From Parietaria judaica (Eukaryota > Streptophyta > Magnoliopsida > Rosales > Urticaceae), in assembly GCA_954871525.1 (NCBI GenBank), contig OX940872.1, positions 7,339,180 through 7,403,179 of the forward strand: DNA of 64,000 nt, given 5' to 3'. This document shows positions 39,112 to 52,376 of the stretch, in pieces. Made by a program: the position numbers and the translations under genes. Numbering within the stretch: position 1 is the first letter of the stretch; each line of letters begins with the position of its first letter. Under the pieces are notes generated by a model. That model worked only from the letters and a program-made list of their open reading frames with translations. It was not told where the DNA came from and searched no databases.

Positions 39112-39703
39112 TAAGTTTCTTAATACACATTGTTTTAGAAAGTCTTTTCTCCAAAGATCTAAAACTGAAAAATGTGATATTCTTTGTTTTTCAGCGGCAG
39201 CTAAGGAGTAATTGCCAGAAATCATCCGAGAGACTCGGAGAACCCTAAAGGCAGATAATGAAGACTCAATTTTTTACTCTTTCATGTATGGATCTCAATT
39301 GAAGGGCGATTTTAAAAGCCTTCCATTTTTATTTTTGACAATTCTATTTTTAATAAATTTCTTTTTGTTGATCCTATACATCATGAGTAAATATCTGAAT
39401 TCTTCATATCTTAGATAAAACTCTACATCAAGGGTTGATATCTTATCATAATGATGAAAATCATTGTGATGGAAATTTATGACAATAAGTGAGATTGTTG
39501 CTATACCAGTATAGATAACCGTGATTGTTGTCAAATGGAGAGTGGAAACCACGTCCCAGGATCAGAACCAAGTGATACTCAGAAGTAGTGGGAGGTTAAT
39601 ATTAATAACACTACGAGTAGTCACTATAAGAGTTTCATTAGAAACTCTGGGAATACTCAGACGTAGTGGGAGGTTCTTGTGAACGGTTAAGCACTACGAG
39701 TAA
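39112..39703 (+). other. Gap between gag and RT; protease and integrase missing
   Basis: About 590 bp where roughly 2 kb of protease and integrase coding sequence would be expected. I find no DTGA-type protease motif, no HHCC zinc site and no DDE integrase core in any frame. From about 39575 there is a duplicated piece: ATACTCAGA-GTAGTGGGAGGTT at 39575 and 39653, and CACTACGAGTA at 39609 and 39692. One copy reads LRRSGRF, resembling the basic linker that follows integrase in copia polyproteins. The leucine/phenylalanine-rich 68-codon frame at 39212-39418 resembles nothing I know and is not called. Confidence 0.7.
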
Positions 39704-41310
39704 ACCCAGGTTGGTTTTGACCTAGATGTTTCAAACACTAGTGTTGAATATCCCATAAGCTTCAAGGAAGCTATGATGGATCCTGATAAGGGAGAATGGC
39801 AGAAAGCCATGAACCAAGAAATAGAATCAATGGATTCTAATGAAGTCTGGGAACTTGTAGATCTACCTGATAGCTTCAAAACCATTGGGAATAAATGGGT
39901 ATACAAGAGAAAGAGAGAAGTGGATGGGAAGGTTGAAACCTTCAAGGCTAGACTAGTGGCAAAGGGTTTTACCCAGAGAGAAGGTATTGATTTCGATGAG
40001 ACCTTCGCTCCAGTCGCTAAGTATAAGTCCATCCGGATTCTCATGGCCATATCCTGTAGTCTCAATTACGAGATATGGCAGATGGACGTCAAAACTGCAT
40101 TTCTGAACGGGTACATTGACGAGAGCATCTATATGGACCAACCAGATGGGTTCGTGCAACAGGGTCAAGAAAGGAAAGTTTGCAGATTACTCAAGTCCAT
40201 TTATGGATTGAAGCAAGCTTCCAGATCCTGGAATCTAAGGTTTGATGAGACCATCAAGACCTATGGGTTCATTCAGAATGAAACTGAAGCCTGCATTTAC
40301 AAACTCAATGATGAGTCCGTGGAGATTTTTCTTGTTCTATACGTCGATTATATTCTTCTCATTGGAAAGAGTGTGAAAAGATTATCAAACGTGAAAGCGT
40401 GGCTATCTACGCAATTCCAAATGAAGGATATGGGAGAAGCCAATTATGTTCTTGGGATCTGTATCTTTAGGGATTGTAATAACAGGTTTCTAGCCTTGTC
40501 ACAAGCAGCTTACATAGATAAGGTGCTTGAACGTTTTGCAATGACAAACTCCAAGGGTGGTAATTTACCAACCAGGCATGGAGTGTTCCTAAGCAGGAAC
40601 CAGTGTCCAACTTCTCCGGAAGAGCAAGACGAGATGAGGCGGGTGCCGTATGTTTCAGCAGTGGGAAGTCTGATGTACGCTATTCAGTGTACAAGACCAA
40701 ACATCTGTTACGTTGTGGGAATGGTTAGTAGATACCAATCCAACCCCGGTATGTCTCACTGGACTGCAGTGAAGAACATTCTCAAGTATCTTCGGAGAAC
40801 GAGAAACTATATGTTAGTGTTTTCAGGTTCAGATCTCAATCCACTAGGATACACTGACTCAGATTTTATGTCCGACAAAGACGCGGGAGCAGTGTACACC
40901 CTTGCTGGTGGAGCGATATTCTGGAGAAGCGTAAAGCAATCTTGTATCACAGATTCCACAGTGGAAGCTGAATATGTGGCTGCATGTGAAGCAGCCAAGG
41001 AATCAGTTTGGCTAAAGAATTTCTACATGGAACTGGGTGTAGTCCCAGATGTAGATGGACCACAAACGCTATACTGTGATAACAGTGGAGCTGTGGCAAA
41101 TTCGAAAGAGCCCAGAGACCATAACAAGGCGAAACATATAGAAAGGAAATACATCTCATTAGAGAGATAGTACGTCGTGGGGACGTACGGGTTGTGAAAA
41201 TAGCTTCGGAGGACAATCTGGCTGATCCATTTACCAAGACGTTGCCAGAGAAAATATTCAGGAGGCATCTGTATAATATGGGCGTGAAAGACATGAGTCA
41301 TCTTCTTTAA
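39704..41310 (+). pseudogene. pol: copia pol remnant: reverse transcriptase and RNase H
   Basis: The frame is open from 39704; its first ATG, at 39773, is internal to the original polyprotein, giving 465 residues to a stop at 41168. Residue numbers count from that ATG. RT: residues about 24-265, with the first catalytic Asp in QMDVKTAFLNG (D105) and the KARLVAKG and YGLKQASRSW blocks. The second motif reads YVDY (190-193) in place of YVDD, so one metal-binding Asp is lost. RNase H: residues about 355-463, with D362 (GYTD), the VEAEY block (397-401), D436 (YCDN) and H455. The loop after SDKDAG appears about five residues shorter than in relatives. A one-base deletion near 41150-41155 shifts the frame; the expected C-terminus (ADPFTK block) continues in another frame from 41155 to a TAA at 41308. 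Copy DNA synthesis by this protein is very unlikely. Confidence 0.92.
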
Positions 41311-41314
41311 TTAC

Positions 41315-41324
41315 AAGTGGGAGA
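41315..41324 (+). other. Polypurine tract
   Basis: AAGTGGGAGA directly before TTGTTGG at the right LTR start. This is the classic plant copia plus-strand primer site. Confidence 0.93.
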
Positions 41325-41325
41325 T

Positions 41326-44084
41326 TGTTGGACATATGTGTCCTTAAACAAGATATTTATCCATTTGTAAAAGATTATGACAAGTCGTTGAATAAAAATG
41401 GTACTTATTATGATAATCTTATTATAGTTTCTGTAGAGTAAAATAGAATGTTTGATTCCTTAGTTCATAAAGGATGCAATTATGTTATTATTATCACAAC
41501 AGAGTCATGTGAGGAAGAATTAATAAACATATTAAATGAACTTAAAATGTCTGTGACCTGATTAACTGGGTGGGAGCCCATTAATCGGTAAGGTCATTAA
41601 TGTGACTGAAGTGACAATCCTATTTTGGATTTTGTGTGTGTCAACACTCACTAGAAGTGTATTAAGTATGAAGCGTCTTCATACTGGACTGGACCTGACT
41701 TAAACTCAAGAAGTTGTCATATAAGACCGTCACTGACAACTTGTAGTTGAGTCGCAAAATGATGATCAAATGGATATTAGTTCTAAGTCCTGAGTGGTCA
41801 TGAGTCCGAGCTGCTGGCTTGATTGTTCTTTGATTTAACCGTTAAAGAACACAAGATATTACCGCTGTTCCCAACACTATTATTTTGGGAACATGATAGT
41901 CAGTAGTAAGGATTGCTTGATCATAGACATGGGCATCACACAACTCTCTTCAGAGTCATGATGATTCCCTTGGTTGTCAGTGGTGAGAAGTGAGAGGTAC
42001 CCGTGCGCAACTTATGAATCGAAACCATAAGTGGGTTACTCATAATGATACTGGCTGAGTCAAGGATGAAAATGCATTGAGGGGCATTACGGTACAAACC
42101 GCCTGCTCATGTGTGGGTCATCAAGTGAAAGAACAATAATCGGTATTTGATTGAATCTAATGGACACCCTGCTGTATATAAGGGAATAATATATACCGTA
42201 TCACTAAAGAGTGCAGCCTCGGGTCTATAGTGGAATCACTTTGAGGTTTGACGAACACCTAGCAGTTCGTTGGAGCTTAAGTGATACGAGTCCATGGTCC
42301 CCAGGATAGCTCCGTAACGGATGATACGTACGTGATTAAAATACATTCTGGATAATGTTTAATCATTTGGCTCAACTTATAAAACTGACAAGTGTGTGTC
42401 AGACGTCAGATAGTTTTATCGATAGCGTGGCAAAAGTATCATATTTTGGTACACGGAAGTAACTGATAAAAAGAAAGTTAGAATTTAGATTTTCAAACAG
42501 CAGCATGTTGTTCTAAATTAAATTCTAAGCAACTTTGCTTTTTGAACCAAGTCATTCTGACTTACGGTTTGTGATTTCTGAATTTTCTAAGTTTATGACT
42601 CGGTTCGATAAACTATGAAATTAAATAACATGTCACGAATTTAAATGATGGTGTTGCACCATTTCATTTAATGTGTGATAAAGATATCAGGCTTTATTAA
42701 TATAATTTAATTATTTGGATTTAATTATTAATATGTTATTAATAATTAATTAATAATTAAAGGATTTATATTAATAAATAAATAATATATTTATATTTTA
42801 TTTTATGTGTATGTTCGAATTACGGTTTGGAGATAACAAACCCTAGTTGAATTCGAATCACTGAATTGAAGATTTTATTTTTGCGGCATAAGTACCTGAA
42901 GTTTGGTATATTGGCAAAAACCCTAAAATCAATTTAATCCATTGGATCGGTTATGATTTAGTATCAACCTTTGGATTGAGATAATTGATTTGAACCCTAA
43001 TGTAATTCGAAATTGAAACTTGGTGATCAAGTTTAGGTATTTCGAATTTGCTTAATTAATTCTCTCCGTTGGATCGGTTTTTATCTTTCAACCGTCGTAT
43101 TAGAAATTAATTAATATTATATATATGATATTAAAATTCGAATAAATTTGAGATAAGAGTTAGAATTAGGGTTTTGTAAAACCCTGGGGTATTTGACTTT
43201 ATCCCTAATTGATTTGATCCATTGGATTGGTTTAAGATTTAATTCTAACCATTGGATCTAGATAATCATTAACAAATTCGAATTTAAGTATATGTATATA
43301 TTATAATTCGAATAAATATAATATGATGATAAGATTAAATGTTTTAATCTTATCTTGTATTATTTAATTAATTAAATCCCTGATTAATTATATCCATTGG
43401 ATCTAGATGAGATTAAATCTGGATCATTGGATTGAAATAATTATTTATATTTAATTAAAAGAATTCGAATATTAGGAGGGAAAATCTCCAAATCGGTTAC
43501 AGCTTGAGCCTATAACTAGGTAGCTCATTCTACACATTACACACACCTCTCCCCAGAGCAAAAACTCGAGCTCTCCCTCTCTCTCTAGGGTGTGCGAGTT
43601 TTCTGCTTCTGATCTCTCTTCTGGTTCGGCTTAGGAGATATTTTTTTCCGGTAGCTTTAAAAGAACCGTCAGTTAAATTTTGCGACGGAGTCCTGCCAGC
43701 GAAGCCCACGCTTTGGTAGAGAGGAATCTAGGAGAATACCCCGGATGATCACGGGAGTTTCCCTCAGCACCGGCGGAGCCCTGCCCAAGTCGGGACGCGC
43801 AGCCGGAATCATTAGTTGAGGTACGGCCTTATGCATTGGGTAAATAAATGCAACCATTTACTGCATTCTATTTATTTCCTGTTCGACTAGATTATTAATA
43901 AAGAATATGAAAATATTAGATTCGAAATATTTATCAGATCTCAATTTTTGTTGTTACCCGATATCCGTGTCGTCGGACCGATAACAAGATTTCCGCTTTA
44001 AAATGAATTTTTAAATGTTACCAGGACGGCGCGGAGGCTATTATCGTGGTAAGGAAGTCGACTTGATACCTTCAATTTCCATCA
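41326..44084 (+). repeat. Right LTR of the copia element (2759 bp)
   Basis: Begins TGTTGGACATATGTG and ends CAATTTCCATCA. Pairs with the left LTR with scattered substitutions and small indels, including an 8-base gap near 43080 and an extra C at about 42420. Its TATA site is altered to TATAACTA. The 62-codon minus-strand frame at 43669-43857 mirrors one in the left LTR and is not called as a gene. Confidence 0.94.
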
Positions 44085-45739
44085 ATACATTGGAATTAGA
44101 ATATAACAAGAGTTCTCATGCAAAAATATGCAAGGATTAAATTGTTGACGAGAAATGCCATAGGAAATGCTATAGCATTTCCCATGGCATTTCTTTATTT
44201 TACATTGTTTACGACCTAAAATTTCAAACCAATTGAAAAAATAATGATTTTAGGGCTTATACATTCGAATTTGAATATAACAAGAGTTCTCATGCAAAAA
44301 TATGCAAGGATTAACTTGTCGACGAGAAATGCCATAGGAAATGTTATAGCATTTCCAATAGCATTTCTTTATTTTACATTGTTTACAACCTAAATTTTCG
44401 AACCAATTGAAAAAATAATTATTTTAGGGCTTATACATTGGAATTTTAATATTACAATCGTTCTCATGCAAAAATATGCAAGGGTTAACTTGTTGACGAG
44501 AAATGCCATAGGAAATGCTATAGCGTTTCCTATAGCATTTCTTTATTTTACATTGTTAACAACCTAAAATTTCGAACCAATTGAAAAAATAATGATTTTA
44601 GGGCTTATACATTGCAATTTGAATATAACAAGAGTTCTCATGCAAAAATATGCAAGGATTATAAATTGTTGACGAGAAATGGCATAGGATATGCTAGCAT
44701 TTCTTTATTTTACATTGTTTACGACATAAAACTTCGAACCAATTAAAAAATATTTATTTTAGGGCTTTTACATTGGAATTTGAATATAAAAAGAGTTCTC
44801 ATGCAAAAATATGCAAGGATTAAATCGTTGACGAGAAATTCTATAGCATTTCTTATAGAATTTCTTTATTTACATTGTTTAGAACCTAAAATTTTGAACT
44901 AATTGAAAAAATAATTATTTTAGGAGTTACACATTGGAATTCGAATATTACAAGCTTTGTCGTGCAAAAATATGCAAGGATTAAATTGTTGACGAGAAAT
45001 TCCACAGGAAATATTTCCTATAAATTTTATTTATTTTACATTCTCTACAACCTAAAATTTCGAACCAAATGAAAAATTTAATGATATTAGGGCTTATACA
45101 TTGGAATTTTAATATTACAAGCGTTCTCATGCAAAAGTATGCAAGGATTAAATTGTTGACGAGAAATTCCATAGGAAATGCTACAGCATTTCCCATAGCA
45201 TTTCTTTATTTTACATTGTTTACGACCTAAAATTTTGAACCAATTGAAAAAATAATGATTTTAGGGCTTATACATTGGAATTTGAATATAACAAGAGTTC
45301 TCATGCAAAAATATGCAAGGATTAAATTGTTGACGAGAAATGCCATAGGAAATGCTATAGCATTTCCTATAGCATTTCTTTATTTTACATTGTTTACGAC
45401 CTAAAACTTCGAACCAATTGAAAAAATAATTATTTTAGGGCTTATACATTGGGACATGAATATAACAAGAGTTCTGATGCAAAAATATGCAAGGATTAAA
45501 TTGTTGACGAGAAATGCCATAGGAAATGCTATAGCATTTCCTATAGCATTGTTTAAATTATACATTATTTACGACCTAAAATTTCAAACCAATTGAAAAA
45601 ATAATGATTTTAGGGCTTATACATTGGAATTTGAATATAACAAGAGTTCTCATGCAAAAAAATGCAAGGATTAAATTGTTGACGAGAAATGCCATAGGAA
45701 ATGCTATAGCATTTCCTATAGCAATTCTTTATTTTACAT

Positions 45740-46285
45740 TGTTTACGACCTAAAACTTCGAACCAATTGAAAAAATAATGATTTTAGGGCTTATACATAG
45801 GAATTTGAATATAACAAGAGTTCTCAGGCAAAAATATGCAAGGATTAAATTGTTGACGAGAAATGCCATAGGAAGTGCTATAGCATTTCCTATAGCATTG
45901 TTTACATTATACATTATTTTCGACCTAAAATTTCAAACCAATTGAAAAAATAATGATTTTAGGGCTTATACATTGGAATTTGAATATAACAAGAGTTCTC
46001 ATGCAAAAATATGCAAGGATTAAATTGTAGACGAGAAATGCCATAGGAAATGCTATAGCATTTCCTATAGCATTGTTCACATTATACAATATTTTCGACC
46101 TAAAATTTCAAACCAATTGAAAAAATTATGATTTTAGGGCTTATACATTGGAATTTGAATAAAACAAGAGTTCTCATGCAAAAATATGCAAAGATTAAAT
46201 TGTTGACAAGAAATGCCATAGGAAATGCTATAGCATTTCCCATAGCATTTATTTATTTTACATTATTTACGACCTTAGATTTCGA
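45740..46285 (+). repeat. Source-type block of a duplication (6091-bp offset)
   Basis: Rare variants recur at 51831-52376 with exactly 6091 bp spacing: TTATACATAGG (45791 and 51882), AGGGCTTATA (45961 and 52052) and AAAAATTATG (the TTATG at 46126 and 52217). Both copies also share ACCTTAGATTTCG. The match stops where the 4172-bp duplication begins. Confidence 0.8.
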
Positions 46286-48204
46286 ACCAATTGAAAAAAT
46301 AATGATTTTAGGGCTTGTACATTGGAATTTGAATATAACAAGAGTTCTCATGTAAAAATATGCAAGGATTAACTTGTCGACGAGAAATGCCATAGGAAAT
46401 GTTATAGCATTTCCTATAGCATTTCATTATTTTACATTGTTTACAACCTAAATTTCGAACCAATTGAAAAAAATAATGATTTTAGGGCTAATACATTGGA
46501 ATTTTAATATTACAATCGTTCTCATGCAAAAATATGCAAGAATTAACTTGTTCACGAGAAATTCCATAGGAAATGCTATAGCATTTCCTGTAGCATTTCT
46601 TTATTTTACATTGTTTACGACCTAAAATTTCAAACCAATTGAAAAAATAATGATTTTAGGGCTTATACATTGGAATTTGAATATAACAAGAGTTCTCATG
46701 CAAAAATATGCAAGGATTAAATTGTTGACAAGAAATGCCATAGAAAATGCTATAGCATTTCATATAGCATTTCTTTATTTTACATTGTTTACAACCTAAA
46801 ATTTCAAACCAATTGAAAAAATAATGGTTTTAGGGCTTATACATTGGAATTTTAATATTACATGCGTTCTCATGCAAAAATATGCAAAGATTAAATTGTT
46901 GACGAGAAATGCCATAGGAAATGCTATAGCATTTCCCATAGCACTTCTTTATTTTACATTGTTTACGACCAAAAATTTTGAACCAATTGAAAAAATAATT
47001 ATTTTAGGGCTTATACATTGGAATTTGAATATAACAAGAGTTCTCATGCAAAAATATGCAAGGATTAAATTGTTGACGAGAAATGCCATTGGAAATGCTA
47101 TAGCATTTCCTATAGCATTGTTTACATTATACATTATTTACGACCTAAAGTTTCAAACCAATTGAAAAAATAAAGATTTTAGGGCTTATACATTGGAATT
47201 TGAATATAACAAGAGTTCTCATGCAAAAATATGCAAGGATTAAATTGTTGGCGAGAAATTCCATAGAAAATGCTATATCATTTCTCATAGCATTTCTTTA
47301 TTTTACATCGTTTACGACCTAAAATTTTGAACCAATTGAAAAAATAATGATTTTAGGGCTTATACATTGGAATTTGAATATAACAAGAGTTCTCATGTAA
47401 AAATATGCAAGGATTAACTTGTCGACGAGAAATGCTATAGAAAAGGCTATAGCATTTCCTATAGCATTTCTTTATTTTACATTGTTTACAACCTAAAATT
47501 TCGATACAATTGTAAAAATAATGATTTTAGGGGCTTATACATTGGAATTTTAATATTACAATCATACTCATGCAAAAATATGCAAGGATTAACATGTTAA
47601 CGAGAAATGCCATACGAAATGCTATAGAATTTCCTATAGCATTTTTTTATGTTACATTGTTTACGACCTAAAATTTCAAAACAATTGAACACATAATGAT
47701 TTTAGGGCTTATACATTGGAATTTGAATATAACAAGAGTTCTCATGCAAAAATATGCTAGGATTAAATTGTTGGCGAGAAATGCCATAGTAAATGCTATA
47801 GCATTTCCTATAACATTTCTTTATTTTACATTGTTTACGACCTAAAATTTCGAACCAATTTAAAAATTTATGATTTTAGGGCTTATACATTGGAATTTGA
47901 ATATAACAAGAGTTCTCATGCAAAAATATGCAAGGATTAAATTGTTGATGAGAAATGCCATAGGAAATGCTATAGCATTTCCTATAGCACTTTTTTATTT
48001 TACATTGTTTACGACCTAAAATTTCGAACCAATTGAAAAAATAATGATTTTAGGGCTTATACATTGGAATTTTAATATAACAAGAGTTCTCATGGAAAAA
48101 TATGCAAGGATTAACTTGTCGACGAGAAATGCGATAGGAAATGCTATAGCATTTCCTATAGCATTTCTTTATTTTACATTGTTTAAAACCTAAAAAAATT
48201 TTGA

Positions 48205-51200
48205 ACCAATTGAAAAAATAATAATTTTAGGGCTTATACATTGGAATTTGAATATAGCAAGCGTTCTCATGCAAAAATATGCAAAGATTAAATTGTTGAC
48301 GAGAAATGCCATAGGAAATGCTATAGCATTTCCCATAGCATTTCTTTATTTTACATTGTTTACGACCTAAAATTTCAAACCTATTTAAAAAATAATGATG
48401 TTAGGGCTTAGACATTGGAATTTGAATATAACAAGAGTTCTCATGCAAAAATATGCAAGGATTAACTTGTCGACGTGAAATGCCATAGGAAATGCTATAG
48501 CATTTCCTATCGCATTTCTTTATTTTACATTGTTTACGACCTAAAACTTTGAACCAATTGAAAAAATAATGATTTTAGGGCTTGTACATTGGAATTAGAA
48601 TATAACAAGAGTTCTCAACAAAAAATATGCAAGGATTAAATTGTTGACGAGAAATGCCATAGGAAATGCTATAGCATTTCCTATAGCATTGTTTACATTA
48701 TACAATATTTACGACCTAAAGTTTCAAACCAATTGAAAAAATAATGATTTTAGGGCTTATACATTGGAATTTGAATATAACAAGAGTTCTCATGAAAATA
48801 TATGCAAGGATTAAATTATTGACGAGAAATGCCATAGGAAATGCTATAGCATTTCCCATAACATTTCTTTATTTTACATTGTTTACGACCTTAGATTTCG
48901 AACCAATTGAAAAAATAATGATTTTAAGGCTTGTACATTGGAATTTGAATATAACAAGAGTTCTCATGCAAAAATATGCAAGGATTAACTTGTCGACGAG
49001 AAATGCCATAGGAAATTTTATAGCATTTCCTATAGCATTTCTTTATTTTACATTGTTTACAACCTAAAATTTTGAACCAATTGAAAAAATAATGATTTTA
49101 GGGCTTATACATTGGAATTTGAATATAGCAAGCGTTCTCATGCAAAAATATGCAAATATTAAATTGTTGACGAGAAATGCCATAGGAAATGCTATAGCAT
49201 TTCCCATAGCAATTCTTTATTTTACATTGTTTACGACCTAAAATTTCAAACCTATTGAAAAAATAATGATGTTAGGGCTTAGACATTGGAATTTGAATAT
49301 AACAAGAGTTCTCATGCAAAAGTATGCAAGGATTAAATTGTTGACAAGAAATGCCATAGAAAATGCTATAGCATTTCATATAGCATTTCTTTATTTTACA
49401 TTGTTTACAACCTAAAATTTCAAACCAATTGAAAAAATAATGGTTTTAGGGCTTATACATTGGAATTTTAATATTACAAGCGTTCTCATGCAAAAATATG
49501 CAAAGATTAAATTGTTGACGAGAAATGCCATAGGAAATGCTATAGCATTTCCCATAGCATTTCTTTATTTTACATTGTCTACGACCTGAAATTTTGAACC
49601 AATTGAAAAAATAATGATTTTAGGGCTTATACATTGGAATTTGAATATAACAAGCGTTCTCATGCAAAAATATGCAAAGATTAAATTGTTGACGAGAAAT
49701 GCCATAGGAAATGCTATAGCAATTCCCATAGCATTTCTTTATTTTACATTGTTTACGACCTAAAATTTTGAATCAATTGAAAAAATAATGATTTTAGGGC
49801 TTATACATTGGAATTTGAATATAACAAGAGTTCTCATGCAAAAATATGCAAGGATTAACTTGTCGACGTGAAATGCCATAGGAAATGCTATAGCATTTCT
49901 TATAGCATTTCTTTATTTTACATTGTTTACGACCTAAAACTTCGATACAGTTGAAAAAATAATGATTTTAGGGCTTATACATTGGAATTTTAATATAACA
50001 AGAGTTCTCATGCAAAAATATTCAAGGATTAAATTGTTGACGAGAAATGCCATAGAAAATGCTATAGCATTTCATATAGCATTGTTTACATTATACATTA
50101 TTTACTACCTAAAGTTTCAAACCAATTGAAAAAATAATGATTTTAGGGCTTATACATTGGAAGTTGAATATAACAAGAGTTCTCATGCAAAAATATGCAA
50201 GGATTAAATTGTTGACAAGAAATGCCATGGGAAATGCTATGGGATTAAAATATAGGATTTCTTTATTTTACATTGTTTACGACCTAAAATTTCGAACCAA
50301 TTGAAAAAATAATGATTTTAGGGCTTATACATTTAAATTTGAATATAACAAGAGTTCTCATGCAAAAATATGCAAGGATTAACTTGTCGACGAGAAATTC
50401 TATAGGAAACGCTATAGCATTTTCTATAGCATTTATTTATTTTACATTGTTTACAACCTAAAATATCGAACCAATTGAAAAATAATGATTTTAGGGCTTA
50501 TACATTGGAATTTTAATATAACAAGAGTTCTCATGCAAAAATATGCAAGGATTAATTTGTTAAAGAAATGCCATAGGAAATACTATAGCATTTTCTATAG
50601 CATTGTTTACATTATACATTATTTACTACCTAAAATTTTGAACCAATTGAAAAAATAATGATTATAGGGCTTATACATTGGAATTTGAATATAACAAGAG
50701 TTCTCATGCAAAAATATGCAAGGATTAAATTGTTGACGAGAAATGCCATAGGAAATGCTATAGCATTTCCTATAGAATAGTTTACATTATACATTATTTA
50801 GGACCTAAAGTTTCAAACTAATTGATAAAATAATGATTTAAGGGCTTATACATTGGAATTTGAATATAACAAGAGTTCTCATGCAAAAATATGCAAGGAT
50901 TAAATTGTTGACGAGAAATGCCATGGGAAATGCTATAGCAATTCCCATAGCATTTCTTTATTTTACATTTTTTACGACCTAAAATTTTGAACCAATTGAA
51001 AAAATAGTTATTTTATGGCTTATACATTGGAATTTGAATATAACAAGAGTTCTCGTGCAAAAATATGCAAGGGTTAACTTGTCGACGAGAAATTCCATAG
51101 GAAATGCTATAGCATTTCCTATAGCATTTCTTTATTTTACATTGTTTACAACCTAAAATTTCAAACCAATTGAAAAAATAATGATTTTAGGGCTTATACA

Positions 51201-51628
51201 TTGGAATTTTAATATAACAAGAGTTCTCATGAAAAAATATGAAAGCATTAAATTGTTGACGAGAAATGCCATAGGAAATGCTATAGCATTTTCTATAGCA
51301 TTGTTTACATTATACATTATTTACGACCTAAAATTTCGAACCAATTGAAAAAATAATGATTTTAGGGCATATACATTGGAATTTTAATATAACAAGAGTT
51401 CTCCTGGAAAAATATGCAAGGATTAACTTGTCGACGAGAAATGCCATAGCAAATGCTATAGCATTTCTTTATTTTACATTGTTTACAACCTAAAATTTTG
51501 AACCAATTGAAAAAAAAATGATTTTAGGGCTTATACATTGGAATTTGAATATAACAAGCATTCTCATGCAAATATATGCAAAGATTAAATAGTTGACGAG
51601 AAATGCCATAGGAAATGCTATAGCATTT
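48205..51628 (+). repeat. Segmental duplication, copy A (4172-bp offset)
   Basis: About 3.4 kb, roughly twenty monomers, repeated at 52377-55800. Exact 4172-bp spacing holds at six rare landmarks: ACCAATTG before ATAATAATTTT (48205), GTTAGGGCTTAGAC (48400), CTTGTACATTGGAATTAG (48581), GTTAGGGCTTAGAC again (49271), GGGATTAAAATATAGG (50241) and CTCCTGGAAAAATATG (51401). Identity by eye is very high, with scattered single-base differences. Confidence 0.88.
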
Positions 51629-52376
51629 CCTATAGCATTTCTTTATTTTACATTGTTTAAAACCTAAAAAAATTTTGAACCAATTGAAAAAATAATAATT
51701 TTAGGGCTTATACATTGGAATTAGAATATAGCAAGCGTTCTCATGCAAAAATATGCAAAGATTAAATTGTTGACGAGAAATGCCATAGGAAATGCTATAG
51801 CATTTCCCATAGCATTTCTTTATTTTACATTGTTTACGACCTAAAACTTCGAACCAATTGAAAAAATAATGATTTTAGGGCTTATACATAGGAATTTGAA
51901 TATAACAAGAGTTCTCAGGAAAAAATATGCAAGGATTAAATTGTTGACGAGAAATGCCATAGGAAATGCTATAGCATTTCCTATAGCATTGTTTACATTA
52001 TACATTATTTTCGACCTAAAATTTCAAACCAATTGAAAAAATAATGATTTTAGGGCTTATACATTGGAATTTGAATATAACAAGAGTTCTCCTGCAAAAA
52101 TATGCAAGGATTAAATTGTTGACGAGAAATGCCATAGGAAATGCTATAGCATTTCCTATAGCATTGTTTACATTATACAATATTTTCGACCTAAAATTTC
52201 AAACCAATTGAAAAAATTATGATTTTAGGGCTTATACATTGGAATTTGAATATACCAAGAGTTCTCATGCAAAAATATGCAAAGATTAAATTGTTGACAA
52301 GAAATGCCATAGGAAATGCTATAGCATTTCCCATAGCATTTCTTTATTTTACATTATTTACGACCTTAGATTTCGA

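Larger units (their letters stand above)
33807..44084 (+). mobile_element. Ty1/copia LTR retrotransposon, defective, 10.3 kb
   Basis: Complete outer structure: left LTR 33807-36569, primer-binding site, 1.7-kb leader, gag, damaged pol, polypurine tract and right LTR 41326-44084, inside the 5-bp duplication ATACA. Superfamily is set by the protein order with RT and RNase H at the 3' end and by RT wording of the copia type (KARLVAKGFTQREGIDFDETF, IYGLKQASRSWN). Protease and integrase are absent, so it is non-autonomous. LTRs are unusually long for copia. A by-eye comparison of the first 1.37 kb of the two LTRs gives about 46 differences, near 3.4%, so it is neither brand new nor ancient. GC-rich and coding parts contrast sharply with the 29% G+C satellite. 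Confidence 0.95.

Noticed and set aside
38761..39225. Minus-strand frames opposite gag and RT (also 39694-40065, 40947-41294)
   Set aside because: Shadows of the coding strand; no domain likeness.
39212..39418. 68-codon hydrophobic frame between gag and RT as an Env-like protein
   Set aside because: Too short, no signal or family likeness, and it lies in a decayed gap.
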